From NCBI GenBank assembly GCA_934045905.1, contig OW203764.1, positions 28,746,900 to 28,810,899 on the forward strand: DNA of 64,000 nt, in the 5' to 3' direction. Source of the stretch: Leuctra nigra (lineage: Eukaryota; Arthropoda; Insecta; Plecoptera; Leuctridae). The first letter of the stretch is position 1, and the number at the start of each line of letters is the position of its first letter. The translations under genes and the position numbers were made by a program. Below the pieces are notes generated by a model. That model did no database searches, was not told the DNA's origin, and saw only the letters and a program-made list of their open reading frames with translations. Below, one piece after another: positions 1 to 11,883 of the stretch.

Positions 1-374
1 GTCGATTAAATACCTAATGAAATAATATCGATTCTAAAACTATCTTATGAATTAAATGAATTAAAGATAGGAAATATTTATACTGCGAGAACAAGTCTTA
101 AAAAGGGCCCAATATCCTAGGTTACCTATTTTTTTCATTTTAAAAGCTTTTTAGTTGTCATGTCAACTTTGAAACAAATAAATGAGGGGTTTATAAGTTC
201 AAAAAGTAACAAAATTTACTTTCGGATATTCCGAGATCATCACAAAGAACCTGTTCTGAGTATTAACAGTCCTTATGAAAAAGTATATTTAACATGAGAT
301 TTTTATACCAATCATTTTTTTTTATCCAACGATAATTTTTTATTGATAGAGGCAACATCAATAAAACCTAAATA
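1..374. other. AT-rich flank without recognised features
   Basis: No coding exon, RNA gene or bounded repeat was seen here. The right end passes into repeat family R. Confidence 0.5.
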
Positions 375-1272
375 ACCTAAACTAGGAAAACGCTCTGAGT
401 AACGCGTTGATGAGCGAGCACGGATACGCGCAACACCTCGAACCGAAATTATGTTTATCGAAAATGGCCTTAAAAGCCAATAATTCTTGAATTTCGTCAC
501 AGACTTGTATGAAAATCTCCAACAATTCCTAAAATATTGGTCCCAATAACCACGCAAAGTTTTAAGTTGATCGATTGAACCTTTATGATTGAACGGTTCC
601 TTGTTAATTTCCAAAAATCACAGGATATCGTTCAAAAAAATTTTAAACGGTCATATCAGTTTCATAATACGTTTGAAAGTTTCTGCTCTAACAACCTTGA
701 AGTGAAGATTCGAAGATTCCGTGAAATATGAAATTCGAGAAATATGATAGCCAACACGCAAAATATCCGTAAACTGTCGATAACTTTTGAATTTAAACAC
801 AGTTTATAGGCTGAAAATTGTCAAAAATACAGATAATGTTGGACCCGATGACCATGCAAAATTTTAAGTTGATCGGTCAAAGGGTTCTGGTTTAAATTTC
901 AAAAAGCACATGAAATATTTTTTTAAATTTTAATCAATGGGAGGATTTGGCTGAAAATATGTAAAATAAGAGACAATGTTGGTCCTAATGACCATGCAAA
1001 ATATAAGGTCGATCACATTTGTTGAAGTCCATTTTCATTTTTCAGCCTATCAGGAGATGTTTATTTAAATTTCAACCAATGAATGGATTTCAAAAAAATT
1101 AGGGTCTGCAAACAGAGAAGGTTGGTTTTACATGTGTGCAAAATTTCAGATCGATCGGTGAAACGGTGCGACCTGTGTATCGGCTATTAGCAGCCAAAAA
1201 AAAAAAAAAAAAAAAAAAAACCGAGGTCCGTGCCAAAAGAGTCAAAAGGAGACGCTCGCTTCGCTCGCTCAA
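375..1272 (+). repeat. Dispersed repeat family R, copy 1
   Basis: One of at least four long copies in the window (others at 7462, 11884 on the minus strand and 18360; a fragment at 6555). Shared landmarks in order: an ACGCTC...GCGTTGATGAGCGAGC block near the left end, several blocks containing AAGTTGATCGGTCAAA, the block AATTTCAGATCGATCGGT near the right end, then an A-rich tract and GTGCCAAAAGAGT. This copy has 20 or more A residues near 1197-1220 and ends in GCTCGCTTCGCTCGCTC. No long ORF, TIR or TSD was found, so the class is unknown. Confidence 0.6.
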
Positions 1273-1608
1273 ATTATAACCTAAATTATAAATTTTAGGT
1301 TAAATTATAACCTAAATTAGGTATCTCAAATTCTAATTTTTTGATTTCTTGCTGTTTGAACCTGAGCTCATCAATGATCAAAGAGCTGTACAAAACACAT
1401 AAATATGGAAAGAAAATGAGCTTTTTATGTGGACTCTTTTCCCCTTCTCTCAGATCTCCTTCATGCTAAACAACTGCAAAAATATCCGCAAATTCCTGCA
1501 TCAGCTCGACCTTGACATTGACATTCAGCTGTAAAATCTGTCGAAAACATCATTTGTACGGACCTAGGTGTTATTGGAAGATGTTTTTCACAAGAGAGGA
1601 AGAAGTGG

Positions 1609-1616
1609 TATAAAAG
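1609..1616 (+). promoter_or_regulatory. TATA box of the cuticle protein gene
   Basis: TATAAAAG lies 65-72 bases upstream of the start codon at 1681. Transcription would then start near 1640, leaving a 5' leader of about 40 bases. Strong TATA boxes with short leaders are usual for moult-regulated cuticle genes. No hormone response element is claimed. Confidence 0.75.
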
Positions 1617-1680
1617 GGCTGAGACGCTTGTTTCAAATCACACTTCTTCATCAGCTCAGACAGAAGATCTACCAGTCATC

Positions 1681-2852
1681 ATGCAAGCCGTAAGTCCAAC
1701 CTCGAACATTACTACTCTTGTGTCTTATGTTATAATTAAAATTGCTTTACTTGCTACATTATAAAATGTCATAGACTTTTAATTCGTTGTAGTAGATTAG
1801 AAAATCTAATCTCTGATTGTTAAAATGAAACAAGTGATCTATTATAATCTCTTTGGAAATAGCTGTATATTTAACGGCTCCTTTGTTTAGCTAAACTAAA
1901 AGCTAACATGCACTTCTTTAAATATATAATTTAATTTTGTATGCATTTTGTAAAAATAACTAGTAACGTATCAGTTTTATTTCAGTTTTTTTTAGATGCT
2001 GGAAATTCAATGTTTGAACAGATTTTATTTTTATTGTGGATTTATTTCTACAGAGAAAAATATCTACGATGGATGATACAATTAATTATCGGTTTTAATA
2101 TAAAAGTTTTAAGACCATTGATAGATACAATAAGGGGAAAGTGGTACAAGAGCCATGCCGCTCAATACTCCCTGTTTTCCTGTAACATACTTCTGGTTTC
2201 TTCCAGGTATATCTCTTGGTCGTGTTGGCCGCTGTTGCCGCAGCGTCGCCTGTTCCAGACGTCAGGGTCATCCCACTGCTCTCCCGAGATGAGACGAGAG
2301 ATCTCTCAGGAGCCTTCACTCTGGAGTAAGTCCCAAGTCACTCTTTCCTTGCCCGTATCGTAACCTAGTTCAAGAATTCGAAATATTATTTGAATATTGC
2401 TGCATTTATTGAAATGTTTTTGTAAAAAGAATACCAACAGTTATAATATTTCTAACTGACGCTAAAGATGCAACATAATAATAAGACTATCAATCATCCA
2501 CGAGTTATACAGATGCATCAAACAGTTTGATAATGAAAACCCAAGGGATTGAATATTCACTTTCATGCTGAAGATGGCGCTGTGGTACGTGTCGGTATAG
2601 TAGATCACTGTTCTCCTCCGCAGATACAAGACTGGGGACGGCATCATCCTGAACGAGAGGGGAACGCTGATCCCAAGCCACGACGGCAAGGGCCAGGTCC
2701 TCATCAAGGAAGGAACCTACTCCTACACCGCCCCCGACGGCACCCTCGTCGATCTCACCTACGTCGCCGACGACAAGGGCTTCCGTCCCGTCGGCAAGCA
2801 TCTGCCCGTGTCAGTCAGAGCTCTGCCCGTCTCTGAAATCTCTTTTGTCTGA
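1681..2852 (+). CDS. RR-1 cuticular protein (endocuticle structural glycoprotein-like)
   Basis: Secreted structural protein that would bind chitin in soft cuticle. Three coding exons: 1681-1689 (Met-Gln-Ala), 2207-2325 and 2624-2852, with GTAAGT donors at both introns and pyrimidine-rich AG acceptors. The joined frame gives 118 aa. Residues 1-17 or so form a signal peptide rich in Leu, Val and Ala; a first exon that codes only the first few residues of the signal peptide is typical of insect cuticle genes. The last exon holds the Rebers-Riddiford core, including the aromatic stretch YSYTAPDGT, then VTY-like LTYVADDKGF and a terminal PVGKHLP, the RR-1 pattern. A TATA box lies upstream and AATAAA downstream. 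The tail after HLP is short and ends in SFV. The family call is firm; which numbered cuticle protein it is cannot be told. Confidence 0.92.
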
Positions 2853-2925
2853 GGTGAAACCGTCTTCGAAGCATTTCCTACGCTTCCCCTAATCAACACA
2901 TTGCAACTACATTGTATAGAAGGAG

Positions 2926-2931
2926 AATAAA
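2926..2931 (+). terminator. Poly(A) signal of the cuticle protein gene
   Basis: AATAAA lies 74 bases after the stop codon, followed by a T-rich stretch. It gives a short 3' UTR. Confidence 0.7.
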
Positions 2932-3104
2932 ATTATGTTTTTATAAAATTTATGAATAAGATGTTTCTAAACCATCTTTATTTCCATGCCATTTTCCCTC
3001 TCCTGCAATTCTTTAATTAATTGAAGTCATTACAACATCAAAGAATACTAGCAATTTATAAATGTTGCAGTTCGATATACCTAGACCAAATTAAATGTAT
3101 GAAT

Positions 3105-3960
3105 AATCTAGTGGAGCGGTCGCTCCACCCAGCCAAGTCGTACTATACACTCACACTCACTCAACATACCGTAAATGCCTAATAAACCGAGGAGCAGACC
3201 AAACACTTTTACTGTAAGCATCAAAGTGGCATTTTCGGCCTACTGGATCTTAAAATTGGAAAATCTCACATTGTTGCGAAATATCTTAATTTCGAGCTAT
3301 GGCCCACCTGACAACATATACCAAATTTTGGAATAACAAGTTATGCCATTTGCGAGCTAGAGGGCCGTGAAAACAGTGAAATTACACCCCTTTTTAAAAG
3401 GTATCTTCTTCTTCTTCTTCCGCTTCTTCTTCAGATATCAAGGAACGTTGCTATCACCGCCACAGCCTAAACGGCTGAACCGATCGATTTGACATTTTTA
3501 CCACATGTGCACTTTTGGCGTCTGAGGTGCCTTTTTATAAAACCAACCGGAAGCCGCCATTTTGAAACCGGAAGTGACATCATATCTCAAAAATGGCTAG
3601 ACCGATCGGAATGAAACTAGCACCAATCGATTCAGACGGTTCTCTATATGAAATATCAATAGTAAAACAAAAGTTGTCTAATTACTGAAACCGGAAATGA
3701 CGTCATAGTTATGCGAAATCTGCGAAAATTCACTTCTCTGTTATATAAAAACCTATTAATATCTATTCAGAAGGCTTATAATGATACATACCATTTATAG
3801 AAATAAATTCTAGGTGACAGTTATTTCAGCCGCCATATTGAAATCCGGAAGTGATGCCATATCTTGAAAACGGCTGGACCGATTGGAACGATGCTTTCGC
3901 AATTCTTCATGGAATATCCCTTTAAGCTTATATTTAGAACCAAACAAAACTTTTTTTAGT
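3105..3960. repeat. Unclassified repeat with terminal hairpin and GGAAGTGACGTCAT-like blocks
   Basis: Begins with a 7-bp-arm palindrome (GTGGAGC GGTC GCTCCAC, 3112-3129) and then carries three or more diverged internal units, each pairing a block such as ACCGGAAGTGACATCATATC with GGCTAGACCGATCGGAATGA. Read on the minus strand the hairpin is followed at once by CTAG, which resembles a Helitron 3' end, but the expected T after it is absent. It lies between the cuticle and mRpL38 genes. Confidence 0.45.
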
Positions 3961-4065
3961 AACCAATTCGTAAATGGCGTATTTTTTTAAATGAATTAGT
4001 CATTCTCATTGTTGCTCCGATATGTCTTACAAGTTGTGTTAATAAACTAAACAAATTAGTGATAT

Positions 4066-4461
4066 CCCCATAAAAAAACACTCCGTGTAAAAATACCAGC
4101 TAAGTCTCTTCAACTATAAAAAAAATAGAAGAAATCTAAAAATTCAGCACTGAAAAGGAGTGATATCAAAAAATGGGCCAAGTCCAAACTTAATTTTAAA
4201 AACTAAAATATACTTGGCGCATCGTTTTTAACGGCATTATAGGGTAGATAGATTTTATGTACATCACACATCTGGCCTATACTTCTAAACGATCTATATG
4301 CACGATGCGCCAAGTATATTTTTGTTTTTAAAATTAAGTTTTGACTTGGCCCATTTTTTGATATCACTCCTTTTCAGTGCTGAATTTTTAGATTTCTTCT
4401 ATTTTTTTTATAGTTGAAGAGACTTGGCTGGTATTTTTACACGGAGTGTTTTTTTATGGGG
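4066..4461. mobile_element. Palindromic MITE with about 170-bp inverted arms
   Basis: The left arm starts CCCCATAAAAAAACACTCCG and the right arm is its inverted copy ending at 4461. The arms match nearly base for base through the ATATCACTCC and TACTTGGCGCATCG landmarks, leaving a short unpaired centre. No coding potential was seen. Flanks show no convincing TSD, so the superfamily is not assigned. It lies about 330 bases upstream of mRpL38. Confidence 0.7.
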
Positions 4462-4786
4462 TTTTATATTACAATCTATTTATGAATACTACTACTCTAT
4501 AGACGGAATACCTATCAGTTTTCGAAAGTAGAAAACAAATAAAAAAAAAAATTAATTACATTCAGTTCTGGAATTTGGACACATAAATTATAAAACATGC
4601 ATTTGAACTTTTTGCTCAACTTCTTTGCACAACTATCACTTCTGTTTTATCTTCCATTTTTGAAAGTTCCCGCGACCATTATATTTTACAGTTCAGCCAA
4701 CCAATGACAAGACAGCTGTTCAAGGACAGAAGGAAGATGGCTGCGTCCTGAATTTTGATTGTCCAAGTTGTTCTCTGCGGAATATT

Positions 4787-7700
4787 ATGGCAGCCCCGTT
4801 ATTAAAGCTTTTTATTGGTGATTTTATTAAAATTCAGGCACCTCTGTTAAGATATGGACACCATTTACGAGGAAAACCACCGGGAATAGCAAGATCGTTG
4901 AAGCAGAGATTAGAAGGTTTGTTTCATGGGTAGTCATAACCTCAACCTTTTGCTTTAAAACTCTACCTACCTACCTAAAAACTTGCTAGACACTTAGGCT
5001 GGCATGACAAGCAAACAAGTATATTGTTTGAGAAGTGGGCCATCAGTAATTGATGCAGGATTGGTAATTTTTAGCACGGTTCAGTGTCCAAGCATGATTA
5101 CGCTTAGACGTGATTGAAACGAGGCGAGCGAGTCTTGTGTGTGGGACTTACTTGAACCTACTCGCTCTCCCTAGGTACGCAGCAGACATCACCCGCATTA
5201 CTGATCCATTGCATTTATATTCCAGAACTGAACTTTAAAGATCCCGAGCTATCAGTTAAAGTTGACATTGGATTTCCGCAACCAAAACGCTCGAGAGCTA
5301 CAGAATTGAGTGCGAGAATCACTCATTTGAAAGATGTCAAGACAAGTAGAGAGATGGAAAAGTCTGCACGATTACGACAATGTAATACATAGCTATATCT
5401 CTCTCAGTAGTTTTTTTTTAAAATTTTGTGTCTGTAAAGCTACAAATGGTTATTTCTATTTTCAGTGGAATTACCATTATCTGGTGTAAAAGAAGAATGG
5501 TTGAAAACGAGCGGACCATTTCAGATTAGGTCTGTCGCAGATCACTACGGCATTTACGAGCACCTCTATGGCGATGCGTATTTTATACCTCGCGTCATGC
5601 TCGACATTGGTTACAAGCAAAGCGATGGCAACCACGCTCCGGTACATCGGGGTAATATCATCAAGCCATGTGAAGCCGCCACAAGTCCGGCAGTTGGCTA
5701 CGACGCAGCTCCAGATTCTCTGTGGACTCTCGTTCTCACCAACCTCGATGGACACTTCAACGAGAAGGATGCTGAATATGTCCATTGGTTTGTGTAAGTC
5801 CCTTTGCGTTCTGTCAATATATTTATAAACACAGCGCATCTGAAGAATACGTAGTTGTCTCACTAACCAATGAGGAATGGAAGAAATAACTAATAAATAA
5901 CTACCTACTAGGAGAACTCTCTGTGTAGGATACTGCATATAAATGAGCCTTCCTTAGTAAATACACTGTGATGTAAGTTGCTGACTGTATTAAGAAGTCC
6001 TGATAAAGTTAGCGGTAGGATTTATCGCTTGAAACCATGGCAACATACAATGAAACACAGCCATCTAGAACGCTAAAGTCCACTTTAGGCCAAAGTAAAC
6101 TTTATCTTACTTATCGGGACATCGTACAACCGGGCCTAAGCCTTTGTAGGTATTACCAGTGGTTAATTTGGGGGCGGACGAGGGCGGACGCGTCCCCCCA
6201 CTCTTTTTTCAGGGTGGACGCCGTCCGCCCACTTATTTTTGATAGAAGTAAAAATTCTCTTAAAATTGTGTACAAATCGCGTAAAAAGGCACCAAATTTG
6301 GTCCTGAAATTCAAAATTTTCCCGGGGCTATGCGCCCCGGACCCGCATTATGTTGGGGGGCCCTCCCCCCAAACCCCCCATTGTTTTCATAAGCAAATAT
6401 CTTTCCCTGACATCGCCGAGCGTCCGCCCACTTATTATTTTACAAATAAACCACTGGGTATTACCTTTTAAGCATTAGAAAGTGCAATGGACTTTATTAA
6501 TAAAACTATCTTAATCATTTTAATTTAAACATTTAAATAAACTTTAAATGAAAAAAACAAATGTTACTTCGTCTGTTTTGGCTGAAAATATAATGCAAGA
6601 TCTGATAAAATGGTCATAATGATCATGCAAAATTTAAGCTTGATCTGATGAACAGTTTATTTTCACTTTTCAAACAATCGGAGGATAAGTGTGCACATGA
6701 CTGACTACTGGTATGAGGTAGTATGACTTATGAGGCATCAGTGTGTGGACAATTTCAGATTGCTGCTTGAGCTGTTCTTGCAAAACACAATGTCGTAAGA
6801 CCTATCATTAAAAGTAACACTTTCTTCATTAAAATTATGGAAGTAGAAAATAAGTAATTTCTGAGCATATAGCAACATATTTTTCAACAATGTTCATTCG
6901 AACTATTGTGGTGGGGTGCCGCATTATATTTCTGTATTGTCCACATCGCAGCATGAGCCAAAAACTTGTTTCGGAATGTCAAAAAAGATAATATAAGCGA
7001 ATAAATACTACATCCTATCCTGGCCACTTTTTCCTTTCTGGATCCTTACTTTTTAAAAGGACCTCCCTCCAAAAAGTAAACTGTACTCAATCTCTCCTGA
7101 ATAATATTCAATCAATCAATCTATTCTATACTGACAACATAAAATTCATTTGTTTTAGTGGGAATATTCCTGGAAATGATGTCTCAAAGGGAGAGGTGGT
7201 ATGGGATTACCTGCAACCATTTCCACCTAAAGGAACGGGATACCACCGTTTTGTCTACGTACTCTATCATCAGGAAGCAAAGATGGATTTCTCTCAGTTA
7301 CGAAAACCTCAACCTTGGTAGGTTCAAACCAGCATTAGAAACAAAAATATGAATTGGAGACATCCCACTAGTGTTTCACAAATCAATTCAATGTCTTCTT
7401 CATTGTTCAGTTGTAAAGCAGACAATATTTACCTACATCCCACTGCACTCATCAGTCCTTTCAATACTAGAAAAGCGCTCTGTGTACCGCGTTGATAAGC
7501 GAGCCTTCGTATTGTGCAATTCAATGCGTTTGCAAGTCTCTGCTCTATCTAGAGCCAAGATTATATGGTTATATCACTTTTAATCACGAAATTTCGCTTA
7601 AAAACAAACATTTTGTAAAATTTCTATTTTGGGATTTTATATTATTTGTGTTAATTAACATAAAACTAAGAGAAATTATATCTTAAAACCACCAAAAGGC

Positions 7701-9339
7701 AAAATTGCCAATATTTAAAACGAAATTTAGGCAATTTAAAAACCATATAATCTTGGCTCTAATAGCCCTTGGAACTGTAGTAGCAAGATGGCACTGATAC
7801 TGATAATAATTGAAATTTTGACATAAATTTGCAAATATTTCAGGATTCTAGAACAAAATGTTCTTAAAATGACAATAACTTTTGAAGATAACGACAGATT
7901 AGTCTGAAAATTGGCAAAAATATCTAAACTGTTGGTACCAATGACCATTTAAAGTTTAAGTTGATCGGTCAAACGGTTATAGTTGAAATTTTATAAATCA
8001 CAAGATAGGCGGTTTTAAATTTGGCTGAAACTTTGTAAGATTGGGGACGATGTTGGTTGCAATGACTTTGAAAACTTTCAAATTGATCGGACCAATCAAT
8101 CGAAAGATAAAAAAAAAAAATTGAACCAATTACAGGATCCCGTTCAAAAATAATCTCAGAGACCGCTTGGATTACGTTAGTATGTGTGCAAAATTTCAGA
8201 TCGATTGGTTGTGCGGTTTGACCTGGGCAGTGCAGACAAAAAGAACAAAAGCAAAAAAACAGTCAAACACACAGAGAAAGTGCCAAAGAGTACCGTGGTG
8301 ACGCCCGCTTAACAATTCCTCTATCTTTCTGGTCTTCATCTTGTATTGATTATTTCAGTCTGGAGTTGAAAGAGAGAACCTTCAAGACCCTGGATTTCTA
8401 CAGAGAGCGACAGGACGTCATCACACCGGCTGGATTGGCGTTCTTCCAGTCCGACTGGGATCCGTCCCTCACAGACTTCTATCACAACACATTGAGTAAG
8501 AATGATTCGAAAGGCAGTCGCATGAAGCTCTAGACATGTATTGCTAATGTTGTATCTACCACAAGATGCCATCCATTGTGCATCATAATTCTGTTTTTCT
8601 ATTAACTTATTATTTATTTGCATCCATCCACCCTTATACTTATGTGCAGTGGTTAATTTGGGGGCGGAGGGGGCGGCCGCATCCCCTCACTCTTTTTTCA
8701 AGGTGGACGCCGTATGCCCACTTACTTTTCAGTCTTCATAGAATTTAAAATTGTCTTAAAATTGTGTACAAATCACGTAGAAAGAAAGGCACCAAATTTG
8801 GTCCTGAAATTCAAAATTTTCCCGGGGCCATGCGCCCCAGACCCGCATTATATTGGGGGACCCTCTCCCCAACACCCCATTGTTTTCGTAAGTAAATATG
8901 TTTCCCCTTGCATCGCCGATCGTCCGCCCACTTATTATTTTACAAATTAACCACTGCTTAGGTGAAAATAAATTAAAATTTTGTGTGAACTAATATATCA
9001 GTATTCAAAATGATTCAATACTATACAATAACCAAATACTTATTTTCAGATATGAAAGAGCCACATTTTGAATACGACTTTCCGCCACCGTACGTCAAGC
9101 CGCAAGAGTGGTTTCCATTACGACAACCGTTCAACCTCTATATGGACAGGTACAGAGATCCCAAGCAGGTTGCCAAAGAGTATTTATTGAGAAAGCTGAA
9201 GAAAACTCATCCGTTCAGGAAGCCAGAACCGCCATTGAAGTTCCCCAATGCAGTTCCCATCGATGAGAAGGTGCCTTCTTGGCTCAAACTGGAGCTGAAG
9301 AAAGAGAGGCTTGGATGGGGCCGAGTCAATGATCATTGA
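4787..9339 (+). CDS. mRpL38: Mitochondrial ribosomal protein L38 (mL38)
   Basis: Component of the mitochondrial large ribosomal subunit, with a phosphatidylethanolamine-binding-protein (PEBP) fold. Six coding exons: 4787-4916, 5226-5381, 5466-5793, 7159-7317, 8359-8495 and 9050-9339. All have GT-AG junctions and the frame is kept at each one, giving 399 aa (human L38 is about 380). The N-terminus is basic and likely targets mitochondria. PEBP features span roughly residues 160-270: LTNLDGHF, then GNIPGNDVSKGEVV, then GYHRFVYVLYHQ, the last matching the family's HR(Y/F)V motif. A C-terminal block with KEPHFEYDFPPPYVKP and a Pro/Lys-rich end (GWGRVNDH) is specific to L38. The ATG at 4787 is preceded by AAGATGGCTGCG, a YY1/Pho-like promoter element. 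Introns 3 to 5 hold hAT elements and R repeats. Confidence 0.93.
6157..6456. mobile_element. Short hAT-type element in mRpL38 intron 3
   Basis: TIRs CAGTGGTTAATTTG and CAAATAAACCACTG face each other, and the flanks repeat GGTATTAC exactly (6149-6156 and 6457-6464). An 8-bp TSD with CAGTGG-type ends is the hAT signature. The 300-bp interior is noncoding and carries the block CCCGGGGCTATGCGCCCCGG found in several elements of this window. Confidence 0.88.
6555..6770 (+). repeat. Repeat family R, diverged fragment
   Basis: Matches the internal and right parts of family R: a GGTCATAATGATCATGCAAA block, a TTAAGCTTGATCTGATGAA block, and GTGTGTGGACAATTTCAGAT. No clear ends. Confidence 0.45.
7462..8312 (+). 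repeat. Repeat family R, copy 2 (mRpL38 intron 4)
   Basis: Starts with AAAAGCGCTCTGTGTACCGC and ends near GTGCCAAAGAGTACCG, the same end blocks as copy 1. It is interrupted by a TA-flanked MITE at 7552-7759. The interior repeats the AAGTTGATCGGTCAAACGGT block. No TSD was found. Confidence 0.55.
7552..7759. mobile_element. mariner-type MITE nested in repeat R
   Basis: TIRs GAGCCAAGATTATATGGTT and its inverse are perfect, and each end is flanked by TA (7550-7551 and 7760-7761), the Tc1/mariner target. The 208-bp interior is AT-rich and noncoding. Its position inside family R copy 2 shows that it arrived after R. Confidence 0.75.
8647..8956. mobile_element. Short hAT-type element in mRpL38 intron 5
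   Basis: Sister of the element at 6157: same TIRs (CAGTGGTTAATTTG, CAAATTAACCACTG) and the same interior blocks in the same orientation. TSDs are CTTATGTG (8639-8646) and CTTAGGTG (8957-8964), with one mismatch. The interior is noncoding. Confidence 0.85.
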
Positions 9340-9374
9340 AGTATCAATCAGTGTATTTGTTTCATTATTGTAAA

Positions 9375-9380
9375 AATAAA
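9375..9380 (+). terminator. Poly(A) signal of mRpL38
   Basis: AATAAA, repeated as AATAAATAAA, lies 36 bases after the stop codon. It is followed by AT-rich sequence. Confidence 0.65.
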
Positions 9381-9389
9381 TAAAAGTAA

Positions 9390-9790
9390 TATTTAAAAAA
9401 TTGAAAAAATATAATAAAAAAACTGTATCCTTAATTTATTTTTTACTCCAACTCTAAGTCCTTATTTGGTAATTACCAGCCTTTTTACAAGTAAAGATTT
9501 TCTATTTTTGTGAAGTATGTATATAATTTTTTAAATACTGAAAAAGTTGCTATTTAGTATTTTCTGAGAGTGAAATATTATTTAAATAGTTAATCCAAAA
9601 ATATTCTGAGAAAAAACGAAAATGTAACAAATTGTATTGGGTAACTTACTGATTATCATTTTCATTCAATAAGTATTTCGCTTCATATTGAATTTTAAAT
9701 GAGAAAATAAATCTGGCATTCGAGATTACGTGAATGTTCTCACTGTTTCTCTAGCATCATTCTAGATGGCGCTTGCTTACTGTTGGCGCA
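9390..9790. other. Intergenic AT-rich stretch
   Basis: Lies between the mRpL38 poly(A) signal and the inferred promoter of the next gene. No repeat or gene is recognised. A GC-richer segment starts near 9765. Confidence 0.4.
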
Positions 9791-9799
9791 CCGAATAGC

Positions 9800-9972
9800 C
9801 CGGCGTGTTAGAAGTCATTGTTCGCTCGCGCAGAAATCATCACTTGACAGCGACATCTCGCCTGTGAGTGGAGTACTGCTCTGCTCAAGCGCTCGTATTT
9901 CTTGCATATATTCACGTCGAGTTATTTGACATTCAAGATTTGTCGTAAATGGATTTTAAATAAAATATTTAG
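9800..9972 (+). other. Candidate noncoding first exon of the DxETGE protein gene
   Basis: A locally GC-rich block ends in a perfect donor, AG|GTAAGT, at 9972/9973 and contains only very short ORFs. The next coding exon on this strand is at 21616, which begins directly after an AG acceptor (TTTCTTTGGTTCCAG) and has its first ATG 23 bases in, so an upstream noncoding exon is required. This block is the best candidate seen. The link is inferred; the start near 9800 is approximate. Confidence 0.4.
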
Positions 9973-11883
9973 GTAAGTACAAAAGTCAATAACCAATTAA
10001 TTATTGTTGATGCAATACGCTTTCTATGTTGAATGAATTTACGGCTATGCATATCTCGTACGGGTAAACAATATGATGTCATGGATGTCAAATCTTACAC
10101 TATTACTTATTCTAATAATATTCATAGGAATACAATGAAGTATAACTCTATATTTTAAATCATACGTACCTACATGCATTAGTATTGTGATAAAATACTA
10201 CGTGTCTGGTACAATGGGAAGTGAATAATTGTTTTCAAAAGTTTTATTATACCTACTATTTTTTTTAAATTTAAAATTGTTCTGGCTATTTATGCATTTC
10301 TAATCTAAATGATTTACGAGATACGCATGTTGCATTATATAATGTCTTCATTATCATTCGTTATCACTAAGATATTTTGGGAAAAATGTGGATAAGCTCA
10401 ATTAATTACACTCAAAGTGTATTGCAATTTAAATAGTTGCATGTACCAATTTTGCCGGTAATAAGATAAAATAGACGAAGTTAATGCTAATGCTGTTTGT
10501 ATTCGCCTATACGTCACAGTGTGAAAGTGGAAACTACAAAATGACAGGATTTGATTTTATTGCCGGCAGCCAAATCAAATCTTTCTTCCAAGTTCCATCA
10601 TTGCGGACTGACCAGAGTAGGTACTTTCTCATCAAGGTGAATAGATTCAAGGATTGAATATTTCACGATTACCGAATCACGCATCTTATTTACAAACTGC
10701 AGTTTCTTGTTTCGATCTCTATTGTTTTATTTCAAGGTCGTCTTGAAAGATTGATGCAATTTTTATGCATAAGTAATGCAATAAGTTGTTAGATATTTGA
10801 ATAACATGATAATATATTTTTTTGGCTTCACATCTAAATATTATATCATAAGATTATGTTGTATATCTAAATATACAAGTTCAATGTCGTTCAATTTTCG
10901 ATTACTTTACTTATAAGTAGGTACTATAAGGTAGGTAAAATACTTATAGATATTTTGTACTTAGGCACCTAATTGAATTTGAAATTTCGAAGGGGGTTGA
11001 GGGGTTTTGACTACTTCCCAAAAATGCGCCCCTGCTGACTTGACGATGCCTTTGGTATTCGTTTTGATGAAAATATAAGTTCATTACCTAACAAGAATAA
11101 TTAAAATTAACAAACAAGAATTTTTAATTTACACAAAAATGTATGATTGAATTCAAAAAATTATGAAAAAGAGATACCCAAGAGAAGTCTTGGAGTAGTC
11201 CCAGAGTCCAAGTTCAAAAGCTTCCAGACGTGATTTATTCGTGATTAGTAATTAGAACTTATTTTATTCGCTTGGAAACCCAGCGGCGTTTTGGCTAAAA
11301 GACCGGATTTGGACTCTAGCTATACAGTTATAATTCTGTCTGCAGGAAGCCCAGAAGACAAAGTTGTCCTTCTTTTCGAAAAATAAAATAATAACACAGT
11401 AAAAGAGAAGCTCTATGTTCACTCTATTCCGACTACTGAGTCATAATATCACAGAGAATTTCAACAATATTCACAGCTTAGTGGCTAAAGGTACCCTTGA
11501 GAGTATGAACCCCTCGGCTGTACCGTACAATTTTGCAATAGGAAATCACAGAGATATTTAATTTTATTAGATAGTACTTAATTTTTGTATGATAATTATC
11601 TTGACGAGCTATCTAGACGGTGCATTTAGTTTCTTTCTTCACCAGTTTACAGCCGTATAATAATGCTTTTTACTACCTATGGAGAATATCTTCGACATCA
11701 TATTAAAAATGTTTTCGAAACCTCTAAATATCTTTCTCTAAGGTACTTTCCACTTCCCCCACCCACCCACAACCCCAACCCCCTTAGAAAGAGTGCGGGG
11801 GTGGAAAGAATATTTAAGCTTTATTACCTTACTATATTATGAACTTTGTCATCAACAATAATTATCACATCGGATAATACGTA

